Made by a program: the position numbers and the translations under genes. The notes below the pieces were generated by a model, which was not told the DNA's origin, searched no databases, and saw only the letters and a list, made by a program, of their open reading frames with translations. Shown here in pieces: positions 24,690-33,110 of a stretch of DNA of 36,275 nucleotides. Origin of the DNA: Gammaproteobacteria bacterium (GTDB lineage Bacteria; Pseudomonadota; Gammaproteobacteria; Pseudomonadales; Pseudohongiellaceae); assembly GCA_029245905.1 (NCBI GenBank), contig JAQWOJ010000050.1:1-36275 (forward strand), read 5' to 3'. How positions within the stretch are numbered: the stretch's first letter is position 1; every line of letters starts with the position of its first letter.

Positions 24690-25826
24690 ATGCAATTATT
24701 TAAGCCCCGATTAATGCTAAAAACTACTAAAGTATCCCTATACCTGAATTTTAGCTTAATCCTAATGTCATGTGGTGAAACAACCCTACCTAAAAGCGTA
24801 AATCAATTTCCAGAAGCATCCGAAAACGTTTATGAGTGGAAAATGATCACGTCGTGGCCGAAGAATTTGCCTGCCCTCGGAACCTCTCCAGAATACTTCG
24901 CAGAAATAGTAGATAGGATGAGTAACGGCCGTATGAAGATACGAGTTTATGGCGCTAACGAATTGGTCGGAGGACTTGAGGTATTTGACGCAGTGTCTCA
25001 AGGGGTAGCAGAAATCGGGCACTCTGGAGCTTATTACTGGCAAGGAAAGATTCCCGCCACACCTTTTTTCTCTTCTATACCATTCGGAATGACAAGTTAT
25101 GAACAAGATAGTTGGCTCAAGTTCGGCGGGGGTAACGAGCTCTGGCGCGAGCTCTATGCTCCTTTTAATCTTATACCAGTGAGAGGTGGCAACTCTGGCG
25201 TTCAGATGTTTGGTTGGTTTAATAGGGAAATAAACTCATTGCAAGATATTCAAGGCTTAAAGATGCGCATACCAAGCCTTGGCGGAGAAGTATTCCGAAG
25301 GGCTGGAGGTATCCCAGTCACCATGCAAGTAAGTGAAGTTTTTACCGCACTGCAAACCGGGGCGCTCGATGCTACTGAGTTTGTTAGCCCATATAATGAT
25401 CTGGCAGCGGGTTATTACGATGTTGCAGATTATTACTATTATCCTGGATGGCACGAACCGGGCTCTACTTTAGAAACTATATTTAATAAAGAAAAGTTCG
25501 AATCGTTGCCCCTTGATTTACAAGAGATACTTATGGCGGGATCAGAGGTCATGAATCAGTTGTTATTAGACGAACTTACAGCAAAAAACAACGAAGCATT
25601 AACTGCGTTAGTAGATCTTCATGGCGTCCAAATCCGGAGGTTGCCAGATGATGTTCTCATTGAACTTCGCAGAATTTCCGACGAGGTTATTATTGAGTTA
25701 GCGCAAGAAGACAATAACACCGCAAGAGTTTATGAGTCTTGGAAAAACTTTAAGGACGGAGTGATAAGCTATAACAGAATTGCGGAAGAGGCTTTTATAG
25801 AAGCGAGAAAACTGCCGGCAGATTGA
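24690..25826 (+). CDS. dctP: TRAP transporter substrate-binding protein, TakP/DctP-like lipoprotein
   Basis: The 378-residue protein begins with a lipoprotein signal ending L-M-S-C (Cys28), so it is probably lipid-anchored in the periplasm rather than free. The DctP fold follows: MITSWPKNLPALGTSPEYFA, LKMRIPSLGGEVFRRAGG with the conserved carboxylate-binding Arg, ALQTGALDATEFVSPYNDLA, and the tyrosine-rich DYYYYPGWHEPGS. The last two are typical of the TakP group, which binds 2-oxo acids. The exact ligand is not known. It converges with dctM/dctQ (minus strand), which presumably encode its membrane partners. An alternative ATG at 24714 would shorten the signal by eight residues. Confidence 0.9.
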   Translation: MQLFKPRLMLKTTKVSLYLNFSLILMSCGETTLPKSVNQFPEASENVYEWKMITSWPKNLPALGTSPEYFAEIVDRMSNGRMKIRVYGANELVGGLEVFDAVSQGVAEIGHSGAYYWQGKIPATPFFSSIPFGMTSYEQDSWLKFGGGNELWRELYAPFNLIPVRGGNSGVQMFGWFNREINSLQDIQGLKMRIPSLGGEVFRRAGGIPVTMQVSEVFTALQTGALDATEFVSPYNDLAAGYYDVADYYYYPGWHEPGSTLETIFNKEKFESLPLDLQEILMAGSEVMNQLLLDELTAKNNEALTALVDLHGVQIRRLPDDVLIELRRISDEVIIELAQEDNNTARVYESWKNFKDGVISYNRIAEEAFIEARKLPAD

Positions 25827-25865
25827 AAAGAAAGTCAGGTAGGTCTTATCATGCTTGCTTGCTTG

Positions 25866-27245
25866 CTAGTTAAGGATAGAAGGAAGCCAAGTCACCAAAC
25901 CAGGCTGCAACGCCAACAGCAAAAGTAAAAGAAGCTGAAGGATTATGAAAGGTATAACTCCTCGGTAAATATCTGTGGTGTTCACAGATTCTGGAACCAC
26001 ACTGCGCAAATAGAATAAGGAAAATCCGAAAGGTGGCGTGAGAAAAGATGTTTGTAAATTGACTGCTATCATAACGCCCAGCCATATAGGATCCAAGCCC
26101 ATTGTTAATAACACTGGCCCTACTAGAGGGACTATCATAAATGTAATCTCAATAAAATCTAGGATAAATCCAAGTAAAAATATTAATAGCATCACCGCCA
26201 GTGTCGCAGAGAAGACACCTCCAGGAAGATCATTTAGAAAAGCTTCTATAAGCTCCTCACCCCCAAAACCTCGAAAAATTGAAGAAAATATAGTAGCGCC
26301 AACAAGTATTAGATAAACCATCGAAGTAATTTTCATTGTTTCGATGGAAACCTCATGGAGAACCGCCAAAGATAATTTTCTTTTAGCAAGGGCCAGTAAT
26401 ATCGCTCCTAAAGCCCCCACACTGGAGGCCTCTGTAGGCGTCGCTATTCCGAGAAGAATTGAACCTAGCACCGCAACCATCAAAATTATTGGTGGGAAGA
26501 ATCCCTTAAAAACTGCCGCTACTAATTCTTTTTTGCTTAGACTAAAACTTTGATCCTCAAGGGAAGGCGCGTCCTTTGGGCGAGTTATCGCGATTCCAAG
26601 GACATAAGTTGCATAAGCAAAAACAAGCAAAAGACTAGGAATAATCGCGCCAGCAAACAGATCACCAGTTGATACAAATTCAGGAGCAAAAACCCCAGCA
26701 TTTAATTGCGACTGCTGGTATGCATTAGAAATTACCTCCCCTAGTAGAACTAAACAAATAGAGGGCGGAACGATTTGGCCCAGGGTCCCAGTCGCACACA
26801 CTGTTCCACAAGCTAGTGATGGGCGGTACCCTGCGTTAAGCATCGTAGGTAATGACAAAATCCCCATAGTTACTACCGTTGCGCCAACTATGCCGGTACT
26901 AGCGGCTAAAAGCATACCAACTAATATCACGGAGATTCCTAGCCCCCCAGGAAGGCGGCCAAAAATCAACCCCATGTTCTTTAAGAGGCTCTCCGCTATC
27001 CGAGATTTCTCAAGCATAGATCCCATGAAGACAAATAAGGGAACAGCAAACAAATTTTGGTTAACCAATATGCCAAAAATACGATTGGGGATTAGCGCAG
27101 TGTAGGCAGTGTCAAAAACACCAATCAAAACTCCAAATCCCGCAAACAGCAATGAAACCCCAGCGAGGGTTAATGCGACGGGGTAGCCCGCGATTAGGCA
27201 AAAGCATACCGTCATAAAGAGGAGTAATGGCAAAATTTCAACCAT
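25866..27245 (-). CDS. dctM: TRAP transporter large permease subunit (DctM type)
   Basis: DctM is the ion-coupled transport subunit of TRAP importers. The 459 residues are mostly hydrophobic, with about 12 or more membrane segments. Family blocks include NQNLFAVPLFVFMGSMLEKS, GILSLPTMLNAGYRPSLACG, GTLGQIVPPSICLVLLGEV, ATPTEASSVGALGAI, and near the end NLQTSFLTPPFGFSLFYLRS. It starts two bases after the dctQ stop, so the pair is one operon. Its binding protein is on the other strand, only 39 bases away and convergent. Four TGCT units (25852-25867) overlap its stop. Confidence 0.94.
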   Translation of the reverse strand: MVEILPLLLFMTVCFCLIAGYPVALTLAGVSLLFAGFGVLIGVFDTAYTALIPNRIFGILVNQNLFAVPLFVFMGSMLEKSRIAESLLKNMGLIFGRLPGGLGISVILVGMLLAASTGIVGATVVTMGILSLPTMLNAGYRPSLACGTVCATGTLGQIVPPSICLVLLGEVISNAYQQSQLNAGVFAPEFVSTGDLFAGAIIPSLLLVFAYATYVLGIAITRPKDAPSLEDQSFSLSKKELVAAVFKGFFPPIILMVAVLGSILLGIATPTEASSVGALGAILLALAKRKLSLAVLHEVSIETMKITSMVYLILVGATIFSSIFRGFGGEELIEAFLNDLPGGVFSATLAVMLLIFLLGFILDFIEITFMIVPLVGPVLLTMGLDPIWLGVMIAVNLQTSFLTPPFGFSLFYLRSVVPESVNTTDIYRGVIPFIILQLLLLLLLALQPGLVTWLPSILN

Positions 27246-27247
27246 AC

Positions 27248-27760
27248 TTAAGCTTTGCGCAATGTATTACTGGATTTCAAAAACTCTGCAACACCCTGAA
27301 TTAACATTAATAATGGGATTACCAAGATAGCGGATTTTAAAATATAGACAAAAGGCAGCCCACTGGATTCGGCTGACCCTTCCCGAATCTGCCAAGAAAC
27401 GGCGACGTAATCCCAACCAGACCAGAGGATAAAACCAGTCGTCAGCGGTAAGAGGATTAAACTGCCAACCGTGTCAATCAGGGCTCTTGTCCTCTCGCTA
27501 AAGCGGTTGTATGCAACGTCCACCCGGACATGAGCGTCCTCTTTTAATGTATAGGCAACCCCAAAGGTAAAGATTAGCGCGTTAAGGTAAGTTATCGTTT
27601 CTTGCAGCGCGATAGATCCCACTTGGAATAAGTAACGAAGTAACACTATGAGAACCATTACCAGCACCATCACCAGCGTGAACCAAGAGCCCATTCGTCC
27701 CAACTTATCAATGATTCTTTCGATAATTCCAATTACTAATGTGGACAATTTTGTGATCAT
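27248..27760 (-). CDS. dctQ: TRAP transporter small permease subunit (DctQ type)
   Basis: DctQ is the small, four-helix membrane subunit that pairs with DctM. The protein has hydrophobic segments near residues 28-50, 60-80, 100-120 and 145-165. A DctQ-typical middle reads ALIFTFGVAYTLKEDAHVRVDVAYNRF (read in parts), including the conserved ExAHVRVD. The start was set at ATG 27760. A longer frame from GTG 27781 would add seven residues. It lies between a small membrane protein gene (30-base gap or slightly more) and dctM (two bases). Confidence 0.9.
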   Translation of the reverse strand: MITKLSTLVIGIIERIIDKLGRMGSWFTLVMVLVMVLIVLLRYLFQVGSIALQETITYLNALIFTFGVAYTLKEDAHVRVDVAYNRFSERTRALIDTVGSLILLPLTTGFILWSGWDYVAVSWQIREGSAESSGLPFVYILKSAILVIPLLMLIQGVAEFLKSSNTLRKA

Positions 27761-27811
27761 ACTTTCATTATCGCATAACACATAATAATCGCGAGCGGAC
27801 TTATACCATGT

Positions 27812-28186
27812 TTAATCCATGAACCAGGTTCTCAACAACTGATAACTTAATACCAACAGCGCTGTACTCAGTATTATAAATGCTAAGCCTAGGACCCTTA
27901 GCCCAAATCGGCGCATCGTATTCCATATTCTAGAATGCCAAGAAGCACCTTTATCTAGCTTTTTTGGTACTCCGACGAAAAGCTCTTCTAAACTGAACAA
28001 CGCTAGCGACCAACAAAAAAGCAATAAGCTCGGTATTGACCATAGCTCACTATCGAACCAAGGGTTATCAATGAAACTAATTACTAATACAAGAAAGCTA
28101 AAAGTACCTAAAATTATGATCACAAAGCGAATTTTCGCTAAAAAGCTAGCAATTCTTTGCAAGCGCTCTATCATCTCAATCCTCAA
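27812..28186 (-). CDS. Small membrane protein of unknown function, upstream of dctQM
   Basis: I do not recognise this 124-residue protein. It has three clear hydrophobic segments (about 20-42, 50-68, 95-117) separated by a charged loop with VPKKLDKGASWHSRIWNTMRRFG split across it. A GAGG Shine-Dalgarno sequence lies just before the ATG, supporting a real gene. Its position as first gene before dctQ-dctM on the same strand suggests one transcript and possibly a role with the TRAP transporter, but that is only inference from location. Confidence 0.65.
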   Translation of the reverse strand: MRIEMIERLQRIASFLAKIRFVIIILGTFSFLVLVISFIDNPWFDSELWSIPSLLLFCWSLALFSLEELFVGVPKKLDKGASWHSRIWNTMRRFGLRVLGLAFIILSTALLVLSYQLLRTWFMD

Positions 28187-28262
28187 TTATATCTTCTTAT
28201 AAACGGCTATCGTAGACATAGCTTAACCTGTATTTGACTACGTAAACTAATCGGATCAAAAA

Positions 28263-28760
28263 GTGAGAAACTTAGACAAAACAGAAATGCCCTTTCTAGC
28301 AGGGACAAACGACAAAGGTGAACCTGTATTTGAGAGCCTAGAAGTTGAATTCATTGCGAATAATCCGAACCACGTAAGACTAATGAAATCTCCGCTACTA
28401 ACGCGTAATCTTGCAGCCGGGGATATATTGCGTGCCATCAATCCCGATACGGCAGAATATGAGCTGATAAAACGGAGCGGCAACCTGTCAATTCGTTTGT
28501 TCGGTCGAGATGACCTAGGGGCCCTAGAGGAGGTATTGTCCTCAAAACTAGAAAAACTAGGGGGTTGTTTGGATCTTAAAAATCAACGGGCGTTGGTTTA
28601 TACCATTCACGTATCGATTGGCTTCCAAGTCATCGAGCTAGCCTTAGATGACGTTTGTAAAGATTATCCTGAAGTGATTTGGTATTATGGGAACGTCTAT
28701 GACCCTGAGGATGGAGCAACACCGCTAGAATGGTGGACAGAGTTCGACGCTCAGGGGTGA
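28263..28760 (+). CDS. DUF4265-like protein
   Basis: A soluble 165-residue protein without signal peptide or membrane segment. The early part, VEFIANNPNHVRLMKSPLLT followed by AAGDILRAI, resembles the DUF4265 pattern, in which a short barrel is followed by a phrase on access to a small domain. No catalytic motif is evident. The frame opens with GTG at 28263; an internal ATG at 28290 is also possible. It is divergent from the TRAP operon and 37 bases before yaaA. Function unknown. Confidence 0.7.
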   Translation: MRNLDKTEMPFLAGTNDKGEPVFESLEVEFIANNPNHVRLMKSPLLTRNLAAGDILRAINPDTAEYELIKRSGNLSIRLFGRDDLGALEEVLSSKLEKLGGCLDLKNQRALVYTIHVSIGFQVIELALDDVCKDYPEVIWYYGNVYDPEDGATPLEWWTEFDAQG

Positions 28761-28797
28761 GCCTTATAACTTTATATTAAATAAGACATGTAATTTT

Positions 28798-29574
28798 ATG
28801 TTAACAGTCATTTCTCCCGCCAAATCTTTAGATTTCGATTCCGAAGTTAAAACAACTAAGCACTCTAAGCCGCTTTTTATAAAGGAGGCCTCGAGTTTAG
28901 TAAAAAATCTTCGCCAATTATCCCCTCCACAACTATCATCACTGATGAATATCAGCGATAAGTTAGCCCTAGAAAATTTTCAGCGTTTTAATGACTGGAC
29001 CACGCCATTCACATTGGAAAATGCTAGACAGGCAATTTTTGCTTTTAAAGGTGATGTTTATCTTGGGCTTAAAGCGGATCAATTTAATATAGCTAACCTA
29101 AATTTCGCACAAAAGCATTTACGTATTTTATCTGGTTTATATGGCGTGTTAAGGCCATTGGATTTAATGCAGGCATACCGCTTAGAGATGGGCAGACAGA
29201 TCAGTGTAGGTAAAACAAAAAATCTATATGAATTTTGGGGCTCAAAGATAACATCGAGTCTTAATCAAGATTTAGAAGAGAGCAGTAAAAGATATCTCGT
29301 TAATTTAGCAAGTAACGAGTACTTTTCTTCTATTAATGCAGACAAATTATCAGCAAAAGTAATCACTCCCCAATTCAAAGACTGGTCAAATGGAAAATAC
29401 CGTGTGATTAGCTTTTTCGCGAAAAAGGCTCGTGGGGAAATGGCAGCATTCATTATCAAGAATAAAATAAAGTCTCCAGAAGAATTAATTAAATTCGATG
29501 TCAACGGCTATAGCTTTTTCAGTTCTGAATCTGATGAAACTACACTTGTATTCAAACGAGAACAGTCGCAATAA
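28798..29574 (+). CDS. yaaA: Peroxide stress protein YaaA (DUF328)
   Basis: YaaA lowers free iron under peroxide stress in E. coli and binds DNA. The 258 residues match the family: start MLTVISPAKSLDF, then ARQAIFAFKGDVYLGL, LRILSGLYGVLRPLDLMQAYRLEMG, NLYEFWGSKIT, LVNLASNEYFSS, VISFFAKKARGEMAAFII and DVNGYSFF. Length is normal. The following DUF938 gene has open frame overlapping its 3' end, but the probable start of that gene lies after the yaaA stop. Confidence 0.95.
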   Translation: MLTVISPAKSLDFDSEVKTTKHSKPLFIKEASSLVKNLRQLSPPQLSSLMNISDKLALENFQRFNDWTTPFTLENARQAIFAFKGDVYLGLKADQFNIANLNFAQKHLRILSGLYGVLRPLDLMQAYRLEMGRQISVGKTKNLYEFWGSKITSSLNQDLEESSKRYLVNLASNEYFSSINADKLSAKVITPQFKDWSNGKYRVISFFAKKARGEMAAFIIKNKIKSPEELIKFDVNGYSFFSSESDETTLVFKREQSQ

Positions 29575-29581
29575 ATCAAAC

Positions 29582-30184
29582 GTGAAATCACAACTCCCCT
29601 TTAGCGAAGCTTGTGAAAAGAATAAAACGCCGATCTTAAACGTTCTTCAGAAACACATAACAAAACAAAAAACCGTTTTAGAAGTCGGCAGTGGCTCAGG
29701 GCAGCATGCAGTATTCTTTGCCGAGCAATTCCGCGATCTAGTGTGGCAAAGCTCAGATATTCTAGAGAATTTATACTCCCTTAATCTTCGTATAGAAGAA
29801 TCGCGACTACCAAATCTCCCAAACGCAATGGCCATTAATGTTGATAATGCGGTATGGAGTAAAGATAAGTATGAATTGATCTTCACCGCGAATAGTTTGC
29901 ATATAATGTCAGAGAAGTCTGTTAAAAATTTCTTTGTTGGAATACCTCGAGTTCTTAAAAATTCCGGGCTAGTGTTAATCTATGGCCCTTTCAGATATAA
30001 AGGTAAATTTACGACAGAAAGTAACGCAGAGTTTGATAACTGGCTAAAAGCGCGAAACTCAAACAGCGGCATAAGAAGTTTTGAGTTAATTAACACTTTA
30101 GCCCAAGAAGCCGGACTTGTGCTTGTTGAGGATAACGACATGCCCGCAAATAATCAGCTATTGGTGTACGCCAAAACTAACTAG
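29582..30184 (+). CDS. DUF938 family SAM-dependent methyltransferase
   Basis: A class I methyltransferase of the DUF938 family (methyltransferase-like 26 type). The family starts around PFSEACEKNKTPIL; then VLEVGSGSGQHAVFFAEQ (SAM motif), WQSSDILENL, FTANSLHIMSE, LIYGPFRYKGKFTTESNAEFD and NSGIRSFE follow. The substrate is unknown. The start was set at GTG 29582, seven bases after the yaaA stop, because the conserved domain begins there. In-frame ATGs at 29498 and 29534 exist inside yaaA but would add an unconserved tail. It overlaps the convergent gene at 30177 by eight bases. Confidence 0.88.
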   Translation: MKSQLPFSEACEKNKTPILNVLQKHITKQKTVLEVGSGSGQHAVFFAEQFRDLVWQSSDILENLYSLNLRIEESRLPNLPNAMAINVDNAVWSKDKYELIFTANSLHIMSEKSVKNFFVGIPRVLKNSGLVLIYGPFRYKGKFTTESNAEFDNWLKARNSNSGIRSFELINTLAQEAGLVLVEDNDMPANNQLLVYAKTN

Positions 30185-30674
30185 CCGGCCCGACTAAAAG
30201 CATGTGGACATTTTTAATTCCTGGACTAGCCCATTCTGGATATTTCGAAACGAATGATTGATAGACGCTCTTGCGTATAGATTCGTCGCTGACGTAGCTA
30301 ACCGTTTGGTTAAATAGTTGGCGACCAACCTTTATTCGCACTCTTGGATCACGAACTATATTGCGATTCCATCCGCGGGCATTGGGGAAGGAGCCCCCTT
30401 CATAATACGCGGACATAATGTAAAACTGGTTGCTATGAGTTGTGCTGTATGTCGTTACGGAGTGGGGAATGAAATACCGCGTTTTTGTTTCTATATGGAT
30501 TTCCTTCACGCTATCGGTAAATGACCAATCAATCACTGGGACCTCAACCAAATTACCTTTCAACCAAAGCCCGGGTCGCTGATCTTTCGGTTCAAAACCT
30601 ACCGCCCAAGCGAGGCCAATAGTTAGAAACAGAAATATGAAGATTGCCCCTAGAGATCTTAATACTATATTCAT
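30177..30674 (-). CDS. Membrane-anchored protein with split-barrel (nitroreductase/F420-FMN type) similarity
   Basis: The 165 residues start with one hydrophobic segment (about 5-25), a probable N-terminal anchor facing the periplasm. The rest loosely resembles deazaflavin/FMN split-barrel proteins: SVTTYSTTHSNQFYIMSAYY, then a basic W-N-R-N-I-V-R-D-P-R-V-R-I-K-V stretch like the N-L-x-x-N-P-x-V motif of that family. The resemblance is weak and the cofactor is uncertain. It overlaps the DUF938 gene by eight bases at its 3' end and follows the acyltransferase gene by 32 bases on the same strand. Confidence 0.6.
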   Translation of the reverse strand: MNIVLRSLGAIFIFLFLTIGLAWAVGFEPKDQRPGLWLKGNLVEVPVIDWSFTDSVKEIHIETKTRYFIPHSVTTYSTTHSNQFYIMSAYYEGGSFPNARGWNRNIVRDPRVRIKVGRQLFNQTVSYVSDESIRKSVYQSFVSKYPEWASPGIKNVHMLLVGPAS

Positions 30675-30706
30675 GTCTTAACTTACCATAGATTTATTGG
30701 GAATAA

Positions 30707-31876
30707 TTAATCACTTATTTTTTTAAATGGTAAAAGAGTTTCGGCATCTGCTTTATAGCGCCCGGTATGCTTGGCTTCCTGCTTCAGGAAATCAGCGATT
30801 GCATCAGAAAATTTCTCATCCTCTATCCAGTGGTTTGAGTAAGTAAAAATTGGTTCGAATCCTCTCTGAATTTTATGCTCACCTTGCGCCCCAGAATCGA
30901 AAGAGAGTAAGCCTTCTTTGATTGCGTATTCCTGGCCCTGATAATAACAAGTCTCGAAATGAAGAAACTGTTGATCAAATCGGCTACCCCAGTACCTACC
31001 AAATAATTGCTGATCACTCTTAAAAAATAACGCTGCGGCAATTTCTTTTTCATCATATAGCGCGCTAATAAGAAAAATATGATCCGGTATAGTTCTAGCG
31101 ACCTCTAGAAAAAAATCCATTTCTAAATATCCTTGCATACCTCGTTTTAAGTACGTTGTCTGGTAAAAAAGGTAAAAGTTGGCCCACTGCTCCTCGCTTA
31201 TTGCTTTGCCCTCTGTAATACGAAAGGTAATCCCTTGCTTCTTAATTTGATCGCGTTCCTTTCTTATGGCTTTTCTCTTCCTTGAGTTTAAAGCGTCTAA
31301 GAAGTTGTCGAAATTTTTGTACCCTTTATTATACCAATGAAATTGGGTGGCGATGCGCGAGTGAATTTTCAGCTCATTGAAGTAATGATGCTCTTTTTCT
31401 GCTGGAAATAAAATGTGCCAGGAAGAGGCACCTAGCTTTACTGCTCTTGCTTTTACGTTTTCAAAAATGAGAGCTATCAAGTCGGCATCTTGGTTACCAT
31501 CTCCAGTGCAAACCCGAGGACCCGCCGATGGGGTAAAAGGAATAGATGTAACTAATTTAGGATAGTAAGCCAGTCCATGCTTCGAATAAGCCTCGGCCCA
31601 GGACCAATCAAATACATATTCACCCCAGGAGTTGTTTTTCAGATAAAGTGGCATCACAGCTATAAGCTGCTTATTTGCTCGCCCGTTAGTAGGCTCTTCG
31701 GAGATACAGACATGCATTGGTTGCCAGCCGGTTGCTTTGGTCGTGCATCCTGTAGATTCCAAGGCGTGAAGAAATTCGTATCGGATAAATGGATTATTTG
31801 TTCCTGATAAGGCATTCCAGTTATCTCTGCCAATTTCTTCAATCGAAGTTACAAAACTAACGGTAGGTTCTTTCAT
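30707..31876 (-). CDS. COG3146-type GNAT/FemAB-like acyltransferase
   Basis: The soluble protein of about 389 residues (start at ATG 31876) matches the peptidogalycan/FemAB-like GNAT family COG3146 (DUF482). Blocks are NALSGTNNPFIRYEFLHALE near the N-terminus, GWQPMHV, VFDWSWAEAYSKHGLAYYPKL, FHWYNKGYKNFDNFLDALNSRKRKAIRKER (in two parts), and FETCYYQGQEYAIKEGL then GAQGEHKIQRGFEP. Substrate unknown. A longer frame from 31924 would add 16 residues; the shorter start fits the family. It is divergent from hexR, with a 70-base gap. Confidence 0.88.
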   Translation of the reverse strand: MKEPTVSFVTSIEEIGRDNWNALSGTNNPFIRYEFLHALESTGCTTKATGWQPMHVCISEEPTNGRANKQLIAVMPLYLKNNSWGEYVFDWSWAEAYSKHGLAYYPKLVTSIPFTPSAGPRVCTGDGNQDADLIALIFENVKARAVKLGASSWHILFPAEKEHHYFNELKIHSRIATQFHWYNKGYKNFDNFLDALNSRKRKAIRKERDQIKKQGITFRITEGKAISEEQWANFYLFYQTTYLKRGMQGYLEMDFFLEVARTIPDHIFLISALYDEKEIAAALFFKSDQQLFGRYWGSRFDQQFLHFETCYYQGQEYAIKEGLLSFDSGAQGEHKIQRGFEPIFTYSNHWIEDEKFSDAIADFLKQEAKHTGRYKADAETLLPFKKISD

Positions 31877-31946
31877 TTTAATTCTATTGGCTTGAATTGA
31901 TGAAATTAAGTAGCATGAGGCCAACTCATAATGTTACAGGCGCCAC

Positions 31947-32804
31947 TTGAATTCACCTAATCTCATCCGTCGGATCACTGAAAATCAGGCGACGCTCAGG
32001 AAGTCCGAGACGAAAGTCGCCACTTTTGTGTTAGCAAACGCAAATGCGGTGATAAAAATGCGAATAGTTGACCTAGCCTCGCAATCAGGGGTTAGTGAGC
32101 CAACTGTGATCCGTTTCTGTAAAGCTTTAGGGTTTGATGGCTTTCAGTCCTTTAAGTTACAACTTGCGCAGCAGCTCGGGCTAGGTTCTGTTTATACGCA
32201 ATTTGCGGTCGACGATAAAGACACTGTTGCGGATCTGCGTAATAAGGTTTTTGATACTACGGTAGGTTCTTTGCTAACTGTTAGGGACGACATAAACCCG
32301 GACGTTTTAGAACAGGCAATAAATACAATAAGTAATGCAAGGAGAGTAGAATTCTATGGCTTTGGGGCGTCTGGATCTGTCGCGGCAGATGCTCAACATA
32401 AATTTTTCCGGTTACAGCTGTCCACTGCGGCATATACAGATCCACATATACAACATATGTCCGCTATTTCACTGGGTAAAAACGACGTCGTGGTAGCTAT
32501 TTCTCAGTCGGGTGAGACGCAAGCACTACTCCAAAGCGTGAACTTGGCAAGAGAAGCCGGAGCCGTTGTGCTTGGATTAGCACCACAGAATACTTCTCTG
32601 TCCAGGCTGTGTAATCTAGCAATCTATGTGGACACGGAAGAAAATCTTGAGTGGTTCACTCCAGTCTCTTCTAGAATCGCACACCTCGTAGTAATTGACG
32701 TTCTGGCCACAGGCGTGGCACGCCATCGAAAACCACTATTGAAAGAGCATCTCAAACGGTTAGAGAAAAGTCAGAGAGCACTGCGGAACCTATCATCAAA
32801 TTAA
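31947..32804 (+). CDS. hexR: HexR-like RpiR family transcriptional regulator
   Basis: The 285 residues have an N-terminal RpiR helix-turn-helix (about 1-77) with VASQSGVSEPTVIRFCKALGFDGFQSFKLQLAQQL (in two blocks), and a SIS sugar-phosphate domain (about 120-250) with VEFYGFGASGSVAADAQHKFFRL and VVVAISQSGETQALLQ. It resembles HexR, which senses 2-keto-3-deoxy-6-phosphogluconate and controls central carbon genes. No zwf, edd or eda gene is nearby. The start is TTG 31947, whose residues align with the HexR N-terminus. A 9-codon ORF from ATG 31931 overlaps it in another frame. Confidence 0.85.
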   Translation: MNSPNLIRRITENQATLRKSETKVATFVLANANAVIKMRIVDLASQSGVSEPTVIRFCKALGFDGFQSFKLQLAQQLGLGSVYTQFAVDDKDTVADLRNKVFDTTVGSLLTVRDDINPDVLEQAINTISNARRVEFYGFGASGSVAADAQHKFFRLQLSTAAYTDPHIQHMSAISLGKNDVVVAISQSGETQALLQSVNLAREAGAVVLGLAPQNTSLSRLCNLAIYVDTEENLEWFTPVSSRIAHLVVIDVLATGVARHRKPLLKEHLKRLEKSQRALRNLSSN

Positions 32805-32863
32805 GCATGTCTAAATATCAATAGCCGTTATATGGTGCTCTAAAGTATTGATTTAGCCTTTTT

Positions 32864-33013
32864 ATGGTATTAAGGTTGTTGCTTGCAGTATTATTCTGTT
32901 ATTCGGTACTAGTTGTTTTGTGCTTTAGGAGAGCTGATAAGGACATCAGTAAACCCGAGCCTGCCGGTGAAGACTGCTTCCCACAGACTGTAAAGCATAT
33001 GTTCGAACCCTAA
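32864..33013 (+). CDS. Doubtful 49-residue ORF with hydrophobic start
   Basis: The ORF starts MVLRLLLAVLFCYSVLVVLC and ends EPAGEDCFPQTVKHMFEP. The hydrophobic N-terminus could be a signal or single membrane segment. No Shine-Dalgarno sequence is seen, and no family was recognised. It may be chance, or the remnant of a longer exported protein that once preceded the cytochrome gene. Confidence 0.2.
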   Translation: MVLRLLLAVLFCYSVLVVLCFRRADKDISKPEPAGEDCFPQTVKHMFEP

Positions 33014-33043
33014 TTTTAAGGCGATCTTTTAGCAAGCAGCGCA

Positions 33044-33065
33044 GTTGTAGATTATATTCTACAAC
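33044..33065. promoter_or_regulatory. Perfect palindrome upstream of the cytochrome-PQQ operon
   Basis: GTTGTAGA (33044-33051) and TCTACAAC (33058-33065) are perfect complements around TTATAT. No T-run follows, so an operator is more likely than a terminator. It shares the TGTA...TACA ends with the published HexR site (TGTAATTAAATTACA), but its spacing is three bases longer. A half site, TTGTAGA, recurs near 33143. The binder is unknown. Confidence 0.4.
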
Positions 33066-33081
33066 ATATTGTCAATTTACT

Positions 33082-33110
33082 TTGCGTCGGCCTAGAGGTA
33101 TATATATATT
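33082..33110 (+). promoter_or_regulatory. Possible promoter of the cytochrome-PQQ operon
   Basis: TTGCGT (33082-33087) and TATATT (33105-33110) are 17 bases apart, right after the palindrome and about 58 bases before the ATG at 33168. Moderate match. Confidence 0.33.

Noticed and set aside
25852-25867. Four tandem TGCT units overlapping the dctM stop
   Set aside because: Too short to support phase variation, and only the last codons would be affected.
29498-29581. Longer N-terminus of the DUF938 methyltransferase starting inside yaaA
   Set aside because: The extra 28 residues do not resemble the family start, and a GTG lies just after the yaaA stop where the conserved domain begins.
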